Source of the DNA: Helicobacter sp. 'house sparrow 1'
Lineage (GTDB): Bacteria > Campylobacterota > Campylobacteria > Campylobacterales > Helicobacteraceae
Direction: 5' to 3'
Assembly (NCBI RefSeq): GCF_900199585.1
Contig: NZ_FZQY01000007.1
Coordinates: forward strand, 1-64,000
Length of the DNA: 64,000 bases
Positions 1 through 8,135 of the stretch are shown here, in pieces. A model generated the notes under the pieces. The model saw nothing but the letters and a program-made list of their open reading frames with translations. It searched no databases and had not been told where the DNA came from. The translations under genes and the position numbers were made by a program. Numbering within the stretch: position 1 is the first letter of the stretch; each line of letters opens with the position of its first letter.

Positions 1-405
1 ATTAAAGACAATCATCGAATCTATTTTGATTTTGAAAGAAGTTTTGGAGGAAAGATTATTACAGATTATCAAGTAAATCTTTGATATAGATATAGCTTTG
101 GTTCTTCCAAATATACTCCATATAATGGGGTTTCTACAACAGAAATTAAGCAAGTAGAATCTATTAAAGAAATGGCACCAACCAAAGGATTTTATCTACA
201 AGTATTTGAAAAAGATAAGCTCTCTAAAAAAGAAGAAAATACTCTAAAGAAAATAAAAGATCTTAGAGTTCAAAATAAAGGAAATTCTAAAGTTTATCTA
301 GTAGGTCCATTTAACAGTGAGCAGGATGCATCAAAACAAAAAGATCAAATGCAAGGCATATTAAAAGAATTAAATTCAAATGCTAATGTGATTGTAGTGG
401 AATAA
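1..405 (+). pseudogene. Autotransporter-type barrel end plus SPOR domain, interrupted by TGA (5' partial)
   Basis: The frame is open from base 1 and encodes the end of an outer-membrane barrel (YFDFERSFGG, then DYQVNL), meets TGA at 82-84, and continues in the same frame with YRYSFG, a linker and a SPOR-like domain (GFYLQVF near the start, VYLVGPF later) to TAA at 403-405. Barrel ends of this type usually read NLGYRYSF, so one GGA-to-TGA change explains the stop. SPOR domains bind denuded peptidoglycan. The first ATG after the stop (172) has no convincing Shine-Dalgarno, so separate translation of the tail looks unlikely. Alternatives are a sequencing error, or a real stop with an untranslated tail. 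The gene begins outside the window. Confidence 0.6.
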
Positions 406-411
406 GTTTTA

Positions 412-439
412 AACCCTAACTCTCATCAGAGTTAGGGTT
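412..439 (+). terminator. Hairpin terminator after the SPOR-tailed gene
   Basis: A perfect 12-bp stem (AACCCTAACTCT pairing with AGAGTTAGGGTT) around the loop CATC starts 7 bases after the stop codon. The downstream T-run is weak (ATTTATC), so termination efficiency is uncertain, but position and stem strength fit a terminator. Confidence 0.65.
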
Positions 440-507
440 ATTTATCAGATAGAAAAACATAGAAAAACTAAAAGATGCAATGCATCAATGTTCTTTAAAA
501 TAAAGAG

Positions 508-674
508 AACTTTCCTTCTCTTGCCACCACTTAATTTTTCTTTTCAAAGATTTTTTTATAAAACAAATCTTTAATAACTTAACATGACAAACAATGCGAC
601 AATATACTTTGAAAGTTTTAGTATATTTATAATAGACTCCTATTAAGTGGTGGTAGGAGAGGGAAAAGAAAGTT
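508..674. repeat. Imperfect inverted repeat in a gene-free stretch
   Basis: The 365-base gap 406-770 holds no credible gene. Its main structure is an inverted repeat. The inner arms CCACCACTTAAT (524-535) and ATTAAGTGGTGG (642-653) match perfectly over 12 bp. Pairing continues imperfectly outward as pyrimidine-rich 508-523 against purine-rich 654-674. Nested inside is a second stem, AATATACT (601-608) with AGTATATT (620-627). This could be a miniature element without a transposase, a structured RNA or recombination debris. No target-site duplication is evident. Confidence 0.4.
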
Positions 675-770
675 TTAGAATTTTATAAGTTTTAATTCAG
701 TCTAAAATGGATAGTAAGATTATTTTTTTGTTGCTGAGAAAATAAAATACTTTTTTTAGCGATCCATAAC

Positions 771-1427
771 TTATTGGGCGTCGTGCTTCTTTGATTCTTT
801 TGAAGTAAGCTCAAAGCTAAAGTAGTGCTTGTCTTCACCGACAACAACTTCAATTTTAAATGTTTTATTATCTATTATTTTCTTTGGAAGAAATACAACA
901 AACCCACCTAAAAAATTATCTGTATTTAAGGTTGTTTTCTTTAAATAGTTAGAAAGAAGAATTTTTCTACTAAATTCAGATTCTTTAAAATAGAGATCAT
1001 CGTTATTATTAAGAAAAAAGATACCGCCATATAAAGTAAAAAAAATATTTGATCTTTGAGAAGAAGCTATAGGAGGGGTGGGAATATTGAAATTTTCAAG
1101 ACTATTTTTGAAATTATAGCCACTTGAAAGTATTTCTTTTGGAGCAAGAGGTAAGATAGTGTCATTATCTTGCAATAGCTTAATATGATTAAAATCAAAA
1201 ATAATATCTTTTGCTTTAGCAGTAATTAAAAGCATAAAAGGAGTGTTTTGAATATATACATCTTGTGCAATTTCAAGCCTTACCTCAGAATCCTTTTGTT
1301 TGGATAAAAGAACTTTTTTACCTTGGAGGAAATTATAACTTTGATTGGGTTTTATATCAAATACAGATGAACATCCACTCATCAAAAATAAAACGATAAT
1401 GGGAACTAATTGAATTGCTACTCTCAT
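771..1427 (-). CDS. Putative lipoprotein of unknown function
   Basis: The 218-residue product starts with a typical lipoprotein signal: a hydrophobic stretch, then LMSGC with the lipid-acceptor Cys at residue 19. The mature part is hydrophilic with alternating beta-prone segments, and no catalytic motif or known domain was recognised. It probably sits on the outer or inner membrane facing the periplasm. The gene is divergent from hypE, with starts only about 60 bases apart, so the promoters must lie close together or overlap. Nothing nearby suggests a role. The lipoprotein call is firm; the function is unknown. Confidence 0.7.
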   Translation of the reverse strand: MRVAIQLVPIIVLFLMSGCSSVFDIKPNQSYNFLQGKKVLLSKQKDSEVRLEIAQDVYIQNTPFMLLITAKAKDIIFDFNHIKLLQDNDTILPLAPKEILSSGYNFKNSLENFNIPTPPIASSQRSNIFFTLYGGIFFLNNNDDLYFKESEFSRKILLSNYLKKTTLNTDNFLGGFVVFLPKKIIDNKTFKIEVVVGEDKHYFSFELTSKESKKHDAQ

Positions 1428-1485
1428 AATATTCTATTTTTTCTTGTATTATTTGATGGCAATATTACAAAAAAAAGGTATCAAA

Positions 1486-2493
1486 ATGCAAACAATACAG
1501 ATTGCACACGGTAGTGGTGGGGCACAAACAAATGAATTAATTGAAAAGATTTTTTTGAAGTATCTAGGAAGTTTTTTTGTAAGTCAAGGGGAAGATGGGG
1601 GAGTGTTTGATGCAAACTCTAAGAAATATGTAGTTAGTACAGATTCTTTTGTGGTAAGTCCTTTATTTTTTTCTGGAGGAGATATAGGAAAGCTTAGTAT
1701 TTGTGGAAGTAGTAATGATGTAGTAATGATGGGTGCTATTCCTAGATTTGTAACCTTAGGATTTATTATGGAGGAAGGGCTTGAAATTTCTGTGTTAGAG
1801 AAGATTTTAGAGTCAATGCAAAAGGAATTAGCTCAAACCAACTTAAAAATTTTATCTGCTGATACCAAGGTGGTTGGTAAGGGCAGTGTGGATAAAATCT
1901 TTATTAATACTACTGCGATTGGGGAGGTTATTTGTGATATTAGCATCCAAAATCTTCAAGAAGAGGATGTAATTATTTTAAGTAGTGATATTGGAAATCA
2001 CGGTAGCGTTATTTTTTGTGAAAGAAATGATTTAGGCATTACTTCAAATATTCAAAGTGATTGCAAACAACTTTATGGACTACTTGAGAACATCTTAAAA
2101 AATAATGAAATAAAAATTCATACAATAAGAGATGCTACAAGAGGCGGATTAGCATCTGTTTTAAACGAATGGGCTCAATCTTCTCAAATGGATATTTTAA
2201 TCCAAGAGGAGGCAATTAGAATTAGTAATGAAGTAAGGGGTATTTGCGAGATTTTAGGACTTGAAGCCTATGCTTTGGCAAATGAGGGGGTTTGTGTAAT
2301 AGCCTTGCCTCAAAGATATGCAAATCAGGTCTTAGAAATGCTTCAATCCCATAGTGATGGAAAAAATGCAAGTATTATTGGAAAAGTTATCCAAAAACAA
2401 ACACAATTCCCAAGAGTAATATTGCAAAATGCCTGGGGAAGCAAAAGATTTTTAGATCTTCCACAAGGGGAATTGCTTCCTAGAATTTGTTAG
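1486..2493 (+). CDS. hypE: Hydrogenase maturation protein HypE
   Basis: HypE dehydrates the carbamoyl group that HypF places on its C-terminal cysteine, making the thiocyanate that supplies the CN ligands of the NiFe-hydrogenase iron. The protein (335 residues from ATG 1486) has the N-terminal HGSGG motif, an AIR-synthase-like core (STDSFVVSP, GSSNDVVMMGA, RDATRGGLASVLNE) and ends in PRIC, the required terminal Cys. In-frame upstream starts (TTG 1444, ATG 1456) would add a tail not usual in the family, and an AAGG-like site precedes 1486. It stands alone here, without other hyp genes. It converges on pyrC with 3 bases between the stops. Confidence 0.95.
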   Translation: MQTIQIAHGSGGAQTNELIEKIFLKYLGSFFVSQGEDGGVFDANSKKYVVSTDSFVVSPLFFSGGDIGKLSICGSSNDVVMMGAIPRFVTLGFIMEEGLEISVLEKILESMQKELAQTNLKILSADTKVVGKGSVDKIFINTTAIGEVICDISIQNLQEEDVIILSSDIGNHGSVIFCERNDLGITSNIQSDCKQLYGLLENILKNNEIKIHTIRDATRGGLASVLNEWAQSSQMDILIQEEAIRISNEVRGICEILGLEAYALANEGVCVIALPQRYANQVLEMLQSHSDGKNASIIGKVIQKQTQFPRVILQNAWGSKRFLDLPQGELLPRIC

Positions 2494-2496
2494 TTG

Positions 2497-3510
2497 TTAG
2501 GCCAATTTCCATTGTAAAGTTTTTCCACAATTTAGAGGAATAATTCTGTCATTGCCTATAGAAATTTCACTAGGAATGATAGTTGGTTGCTTGATTAGTT
2601 TAACAAGTTTTGTATTTTTAAAACTTAAATTATAGTTTTTTATCGCATTGTCGCTGACAAAACTTTGTAAATTATCCAAAGCATTATGCTTTTCAAAAAG
2701 CTCTACAAGACTTTCAAGTAGATAGGGAGCAGAAAAAATTCCAGCAGAGCTATTTTCACATAATTTTTTACTTAAAAGATGTGGAGCACTATCTGAACCA
2801 AAAGATACCTTAGGGTGCGCTTGAAGCGCAAGCTCTAGAAGCATTTCTTTGTCTTTTGGGGTCTTGAGAATAGGCTTGCAAAAATAATGAGGATTTAAGC
2901 CTTTTCCCAAAAGGTCATCTAGGTCCATAGTAATATGATGCAAAGTCAGTGTTGCATAGAGATTCTCAAAGTTTTCTAAGGCTTGAATGCTTCTATGATC
3001 ACTCATATGCTCTAAAATAATCTTTAATTTTGGAAAATTTTTAGATAGTTTTTCAAATACTTTTAAAAACTCATACTCTCTATCTAGGCTAAAACCATTG
3101 CTTTCACCATGAATACTCAAAATAAAACCTAAATCTTGCGCAATCTCTAAGATTTTTAAAACCCCATCATCTAATATATCTTCAACACCATTGGAAGAAT
3201 TTGTAGTAGAACCTTTGGGATAAAGCTTTAAGACTTTAAATCCCTTTTCAAGTGCTTTTTCCAATTCTTTTTGATTTAACTCTTGATTAAGATAGATACT
3301 CATAATTGGATAAAAATCTTTTGCAAGTCTTTTTATTTCTTGATAATAATTATCTGCAAGATTGGCATTTGTAAGAGGTTGTTTTAAATTTGGCATTACT
3401 ACACCACCTAGGAATCTATCCGCGCTAAATGGTAATACAGATTCTAAGATCTCTCCTTCTCTTAAATGCAAATGCATATCTAGAGGATTTTTTAAAGTAA
3501 TTGTATCCAC
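2497..3510 (-). CDS. pyrC: Dihydroorotase
   Basis: Dihydroorotase closes carbamoyl-aspartate to dihydroorotate in cytosolic pyrimidine synthesis. The 337-residue product matches the single-domain PyrC type. It has the metal ligands HLHLRE (His13, His15), KLYPKG with the lysine expected to be carbamylated, HGES and LEHMSD for the further His ligands, and FGSDSAPH with the catalytic Asp. The start ATG has a Shine-Dalgarno-like AAGGAG a few bases upstream. The exonuclease gene lies 100 bases upstream on the same strand, so co-transcription is possible. Nothing is missing. Confidence 0.95.
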   Translation of the reverse strand: MDTITLKNPLDMHLHLREGEILESVLPFSADRFLGGVVMPNLKQPLTNANLADNYYQEIKRLAKDFYPIMSIYLNQELNQKELEKALEKGFKVLKLYPKGSTTNSSNGVEDILDDGVLKILEIAQDLGFILSIHGESNGFSLDREYEFLKVFEKLSKNFPKLKIILEHMSDHRSIQALENFENLYATLTLHHITMDLDDLLGKGLNPHYFCKPILKTPKDKEMLLELALQAHPKVSFGSDSAPHLLSKKLCENSSAGIFSAPYLLESLVELFEKHNALDNLQSFVSDNAIKNYNLSFKNTKLVKLIKQPTIIPSEISIGNDRIIPLNCGKTLQWKLA

Positions 3511-3610
3511 GATATAACTCCTTTAGGCTAAATTATTGTAGCAATAGTATCTAACTTTATTGAGTAATTCATATATAGAAGAGAGTTTTTAATGTATTTA
3601 AGGTTTAAAT

Positions 3611-4420
3611 TCAGCCTATGTTCTCTAATTCTTTAGAAATCATAGAGGTAAAAATACCCCAATAAGGCTTGTCATTAGGAATTTTAGAGGAAAAATCTTC
3701 TAAAATCGAATAATAATCTTGAAGAGTTAAAGCCCCCTTGAGAAGCTCATATTTTAAATAAAGCCAATAGGTGTTTAAAACATCACTCTGGCAGTAATCT
3801 TGAATCCTTTTTAGTTTTTCTGCAAGATCGTTATTATCTTCATAATAAATTTGATGCACAAAATCCCCACTTATATCATATTTCCCGGGTAGATTAAGCA
3901 TTACGCAGATATCATCAAGTTTCATTCCCCTGATACTCCCAAAGTGGCTTAATGCATCTAGTAAATCTGTATGAAATCTCTCACTATATCTTTGACGATA
4001 ATTTTCCCATTTATTTTTATTAAATTGAGGATTATCATTTTCATAATATGCCGTTGCAGAAAGATTATAAAACATTGCTCTTAGCATTATTGTAGGAATA
4101 TCAAAATTCCTTCCATTATAACTTACCAGTTTTGGATTTTTTCGATCAATAAAAGCAAGAAAATCTCCAATGATAGATTTTTCATCATCATCTCTTCCAA
4201 AATTACCAACTTTAATGAAACGACCATAATCATCTGCAATTACGCTTGAAATTGCTACGATTTTATGTAAATTTATGGGTAAAAACTCACTACCTGTTTT
4301 TTCTTTTTGAAGCTCAAAAGCTTTTTGACAAAGTATTAAATCATTGGTTTCTTCTTGACCTAGAAACTGCCTAAGCAATGCAACATTTGGAACTGTTTCA
4401 ATATCAAATACACAAATCAT
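3611..4420 (-). CDS. Predicted 3'-5' exonuclease related to the PolB proofreading domain
   Basis: The 269-residue protein carries the three exonuclease motifs of the DEDDy type. DIET lies at residues 5-8 (Exo I, with the metal-binding Asp and Glu), YNGRNFD in the middle (Exo II) and YCQSDVLNT towards the end (Exo III, Tyr and Asp). This fits the PolB-like exonuclease family (DNA_pol_B_exo2) found as a free-standing protein in many proteobacteria; its substrate is not well established. There is no polymerase domain. It is divergent from the TonB receptor gene, and the palindrome at 4468-4495 lies between them. Confidence 0.85.
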   Translation of the reverse strand: MICVFDIETVPNVALLRQFLGQEETNDLILCQKAFELQKEKTGSEFLPINLHKIVAISSVIADDYGRFIKVGNFGRDDDEKSIIGDFLAFIDRKNPKLVSYNGRNFDIPTIMLRAMFYNLSATAYYENDNPQFNKNKWENYRQRYSERFHTDLLDALSHFGSIRGMKLDDICVMLNLPGKYDISGDFVHQIYYEDNNDLAEKLKRIQDYCQSDVLNTYWLYLKYELLKGALTLQDYYSILEDFSSKIPNDKPYWGIFTSMISKELENIG

Positions 4421-4467
4421 AATATGGATTTTATCACATTAATGTCATATCATTCGTTTTTATGGTA

Positions 4468-4495
4468 GTATTATTTTTCATCAAAAAAATAATAC
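4468..4495. promoter_or_regulatory. Candidate NikR-type operator upstream of the TonB receptor
   Basis: This is a perfect 11-bp palindrome, GTATTATTTTT (4468-4478) and AAAAATAATAC (4485-4495), around a 6-base centre. Read as half-sites it is GTATTA-N16-TAATAC, the 28-bp geometry of the E. coli NikR operator (GTATGA-N16-TCATAC). It also resembles the H. pylori TATWATT/AATWATA half-sites with one extra spacer base. It ends 18 bases before the receptor start and follows a possible -10 (TAGTAT 4466-4471), where a repressor would block initiation. A simple mRNA hairpin is the alternative. Confidence 0.5.
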
Positions 4496-4513
4496 GAAAC
4501 TAAAGGATTGTTT

Positions 4514-6796
4514 ATGAGTGGATATAAGGGAGTGTTTTTTTTATCTCTTTTTGCTCTTGCTTGTGCACAAGAAGAGCAAAAAGAGTTGGATGCAATTGTA
4601 GAAACCTCAAATAGAATGCCCACGCTAATTACAGAGGCACCTGGTAACATTAGTACAGTAGATCAAAAGCAAATTAGACTACAAGCTTCCAAGCAAATGA
4701 GTGATGTGATTGGAAAAGTAGCTGGTGTTAGAATAGATAAAGAGATTGGTTATAACGGACGCCCTCAAGTCTTTATGCGAGGAATTCCTTATGGAACAAT
4801 TCTTATGTTGGATGGTGTAATTTTAAATGATTTAGAAGGCGAGATAAGAATCTTGCAATCTATCAGTCCTTATGATATTGATAGGGTAGAAATTGTAAGA
4901 GGGGCTTTTTCAAGTTTATATGGAACCGGAGGTGTTGGAGGTGTAATTAATTTTATTACCAAGATGCCAACAAAACTTGAAGGTCAAGCCACTATTGGAT
5001 ATGGCAATGAAATTGTCAAAAATGGTGCGGAGAAAAATCTAATTAAGGGATATATTAGCCTAGGTAATGTATTTTTGGAAAATCGCTTAAGAGTTAGAGC
5101 AAGTTATGCTTTTACTACTTCAGAAGGTGCTTACAGAGTTCCTGCCACTGCAAAACTACCTTCTGGTGCCACTGCAAATGCTACATTGACTGATGGAACT
5201 GCATTGCAAAATGGTATGATGGTAGGATGGATTGGAAGAACAGCTTATCTTACACAAGATGCTAGAGTAAAACTAGAATATGATTGGAATGATGCTGATA
5301 CCACAAGCTTTACTTTTAATGTCTCTACAATTTCAGAAAATCAACATGATCCCATCTCTTATCTTAAAAATTCTTCTAATGGAACAATATTTGGATATGA
5401 GACAACTTTAAATCAATCTTCAGATGGGGCAAAAACTACTGGTTATTATAATCCTTTCATTGGAACTGGCTGGGGAGGATTTAGACAAGAATATAATATT
5501 GTAGGTTCTCTTTCTCACAAACATTATTTTAATGATACATCTTTCTTAAATGTTGTATTGGCAAGTGTTAATCTAATTAATTATTGGAATGATGGTTGTA
5601 ATGGAGCAAATTGTACAGACAAGGTATCAGGTCAAGATGCTATAACTCAAGGACATCAATCTTATGTATTTGGGGGCAGGGGAAGTAGTTCAGATAATTT
5701 TGCTTCAAGCAATTATTTAGACATTGTCTATTCTAATCAAATGAATGAAAAACATTCCATTGTAAGTGGTTTTCAAGCAAGAATAATGACCTCCATCAAT
5801 GAAAGAAATTATGTGAGTGATTTTGCCGCACAACAATTTTGGAAATATTATGATGGGACTTATGCTAGGGACACAAGTGCAGCTTACACTCTAGCAGCCT
5901 TTGCAAATTGGCAAGCAAAATGGAATCAATATCTCTCTACAAATTTGGGTTTAAGATTGGATTATTGGAAAAATTTTAATATGAGTACTTTTGATCATAC
6001 CGCAATTGACCCGAGCTTACAAAAATTTGATAGCACAAATAAATTTTTTCCATCACCAAAATTTGCAATCAATTACAACCCTTGGAAATATACAACTCTA
6101 AAAGGTTCAATTGGTATAGCTTTTAGAGCACCTAATACAAGGCAAATGTTTGCACATTCTCACGATGGCGATTACCAAATTTCAAATCCCACACTTTCTC
6201 CAGAATATGGTTTGCAGTTTGATATAGGGATTGAGCAAAGAAATCCTTATGGAGGCATAGTAAAAGTTTATTACTATCAAACTGAAATGTATAATGCAAT
6301 TTATAAGAGTGGGGCAGGAACACAAGATGATCCTTTTGTAAATAGAAATGGTGGTCGAAGTAGATTTAATGGTGTGGAAATTGAGTTAGAACAAAAAATT
6401 TATAAGGCTCTATCTTTAAGCGCCAATTATACATATACAAGAGCAATTTTACTAAAAGATCCTCAAAATCCGGAATTTAATGGAAATCAGCTTGCTTCAA
6501 TTCCTAGACATATGGGAGGACTTTCTTTAAACTATGGTGAAGATCAAGGATTTTATGGTAGTTTGCAGATGAGAGCTCAAAGTGGTGCTTTTACAAGTAT
6601 CAAAAACATACCTCCAAAACTTGCATTTAATAATGTTACAGAAAGGGTTATTTTTAATCTCAAATTAGGGTATGAATTTAAAAATAAAAATTATATTTCA
6701 CTAAGTTTTTTAAACTTTACAAATGAAAAATATTATGATTACTATCGTGGTCCTGGAGCTAGTTTTTTTGTTGAGTTTGGTGGCAAATTCTTTTAA
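4514..6796 (+). CDS. TonB-dependent outer-membrane receptor, possibly for nickel
   Basis: This is a 760-residue TonB-dependent receptor. It has a signal peptide, a TonB-box-like ELDAIVET, a plug domain (RPQVFMRGIPYG, DIDRVEIVRGAFSSLYGTG, GVINFITK) and a long barrel ending in Phe (EFGGKFF). ATG 4514 was chosen because AAAGGA at 4502-4507 fits it better than the in-frame TTG at 4508. Such receptors import scarce ligands across the outer membrane using TonB energy. The ligand cannot be read from the sequence. The NikR-like palindrome just upstream, the binding-protein gene downstream and the urease operon beyond suggest nickel or cobalt, as for the NikR-controlled NikH receptors of other Helicobacter. 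Iron or haem remain possible. Confidence 0.9.
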   Translation: MSGYKGVFFLSLFALACAQEEQKELDAIVETSNRMPTLITEAPGNISTVDQKQIRLQASKQMSDVIGKVAGVRIDKEIGYNGRPQVFMRGIPYGTILMLDGVILNDLEGEIRILQSISPYDIDRVEIVRGAFSSLYGTGGVGGVINFITKMPTKLEGQATIGYGNEIVKNGAEKNLIKGYISLGNVFLENRLRVRASYAFTTSEGAYRVPATAKLPSGATANATLTDGTALQNGMMVGWIGRTAYLTQDARVKLEYDWNDADTTSFTFNVSTISENQHDPISYLKNSSNGTIFGYETTLNQSSDGAKTTGYYNPFIGTGWGGFRQEYNIVGSLSHKHYFNDTSFLNVVLASVNLINYWNDGCNGANCTDKVSGQDAITQGHQSYVFGGRGSSSDNFASSNYLDIVYSNQMNEKHSIVSGFQARIMTSINERNYVSDFAAQQFWKYYDGTYARDTSAAYTLAAFANWQAKWNQYLSTNLGLRLDYWKNFNMSTFDHTAIDPSLQKFDSTNKFFPSPKFAINYNPWKYTTLKGSIGIAFRAPNTRQMFAHSHDGDYQISNPTLSPEYGLQFDIGIEQRNPYGGIVKVYYYQTEMYNAIYKSGAGTQDDPFVNRNGGRSRFNGVEIELEQKIYKALSLSANYTYTRAILLKDPQNPEFNGNQLASIPRHMGGLSLNYGEDQGFYGSLQMRAQSGAFTSIKNIPPKLAFNNVTERVIFNLKLGYEFKNKNYISLSFLNFTNEKYYDYYRGPGASFFVEFGGKFF

Positions 6797-6834
6797 AATA
6801 TCTATAAAATAAGAGCAAAATCCAAAAAATCTAG

Positions 6835-6840
6835 TAGAAT
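6835..6840 (+). promoter_or_regulatory. Candidate -10 box for the barrel protein gene
   Basis: TAGAAT sits 78 bases before the start codon at 6918, in the 121-base gap after the TonB receptor gene. Helicobacter sigma-80 promoters rely mainly on the -10 element, so the gene may be expressed independently of the receptor. No clear terminator separates the two genes, so read-through is also possible. Confidence 0.4.
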
Positions 6841-6917
6841 ACTTGCTTTAAGTTAATAGTTGATAAGAATTAAGTAAAAAAATATTAGATATCAGAATTT
6901 TTATATTAGGGTTTTGT

Positions 6918-8126
6918 ATGAAGAATTTAAGTCAAATATTTCTATGCTTTGGATTTTGTTGGGGTATTGCATTAGCAGATTCAAATATCCCAAAGCAAAG
7001 CAATATTTTACAAAAAACTGATCAAGAAGAGTATAAAGAGGAAGGAGGGGAGTTAAAAGAGGAAGTCTCAAAAGCTCTTGAGTCGAAGAAAAAAACTTCT
7101 TATGAAAAGCTTATTGAAAAGGAAAAAGAGTTGCAGGTCTCTAGGGAGAGCGTTCCTGTGACAGAGGTAAAATATTTAATTAAAACACCTGTCCCAAAAA
7201 CAGCAAAATATTTACCCTTCTTGCAAACTTTGCTAAATATACAGCCAGGAACACTACCAAATCCTATAGGAGTTTCCCTTATTGGTAGTTATACACACGA
7301 GAGATATAGAGTAGTGGAATTTAATGGAAAAATGGGAGACATTGGAGGTAAATTTAAGAGTGAGCTAGGGGGGCTTTGCTCCTCTCTGGGTCCAATTGCA
7401 GGTAGATTATGTCAATCTACCATAAGTGGTATTGGGGATGGAATCAATACTGCAGTAGGAGCCGGAAAGTCTAAAAAATGGGATCTTTCTGAGGGAATAG
7501 TGGATGTTAAAACAACTGCTGTGGGTGTTAAAGCAGATATGTATCTTTTTCCTTTTATGAATATTTTTGTTACTACTGCTTATTTAAGTGTTGAGCAAAG
7601 TACAAATGTAGGAACTGCCACTATTACTACAGAGCCAACCAAGATTCTTGGTCAAAATATTGGAAGTTTTTCATTACCTTTTAATGTTGGCACTATCAGT
7701 AATAAATTAGATGGCTTTTTAGTGATGGCAGGAACAAATCTAGCTATAGGCTATAAAGGATTCTTTCTCTCCTGTATGATTTCTGGAGGATATGTAAGAC
7801 TAGATGATTTAAAAAATAATATTAAAGGTTTTGTTGAAAAGCCCTATATGTATATTGCCCCAAGGATTGGCTATACCTATAATGGTATTTTTACAGTACA
7901 TACAGGTGTGCAAAGAATCCAACTTTTTGGAGAAACAAAGGGAAGTGATCTGAGTCAGATTACAGGAGGATTGGTTGCAGGATATACCACAAAAATCGAT
8001 AAATTTCCTGTAACTTTTCTAGCGGGAGCTCAATTTATGTTTATGAGAGATTTAGGACTTGCTATTGAATATGTTGGAAGTCCTGATACAAATGGTATTA
8101 ATGCAGAGCTTGTATATAGATTTTAG
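6918..8126 (+). CDS. Outer-membrane beta-barrel protein of unknown function
   Basis: The 402-residue product has a signal peptide (about residues 1-21, ending ALADS) and a strongly charged Lys/Glu-rich helix-prone segment (about 33-75). The rest is glycine-rich amphipathic strands ending in LVYRF, the C-terminal aromatic expected of an outer-membrane barrel. A pair of cysteines lies in a loop-like insert (CSSLGPIAGRLC). I do not recognise the family. It lies between a TonB receptor gene and a periplasmic binding-protein gene on the same strand, suggesting a role in the same uptake process, possibly an outer-membrane accessory. That is inference from context. Confidence 0.7.
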   Translation: MKNLSQIFLCFGFCWGIALADSNIPKQSNILQKTDQEEYKEEGGELKEEVSKALESKKKTSYEKLIEKEKELQVSRESVPVTEVKYLIKTPVPKTAKYLPFLQTLLNIQPGTLPNPIGVSLIGSYTHERYRVVEFNGKMGDIGGKFKSELGGLCSSLGPIAGRLCQSTISGIGDGINTAVGAGKSKKWDLSEGIVDVKTTAVGVKADMYLFPFMNIFVTTAYLSVEQSTNVGTATITTEPTKILGQNIGSFSLPFNVGTISNKLDGFLVMAGTNLAIGYKGFFLSCMISGGYVRLDDLKNNIKGFVEKPYMYIAPRIGYTYNGIFTVHTGVQRIQLFGETKGSDLSQITGGLVAGYTTKIDKFPVTFLAGAQFMFMRDLGLAIEYVGSPDTNGINAELVYRF

Positions 8127-8135
8127 TTTAAATTG

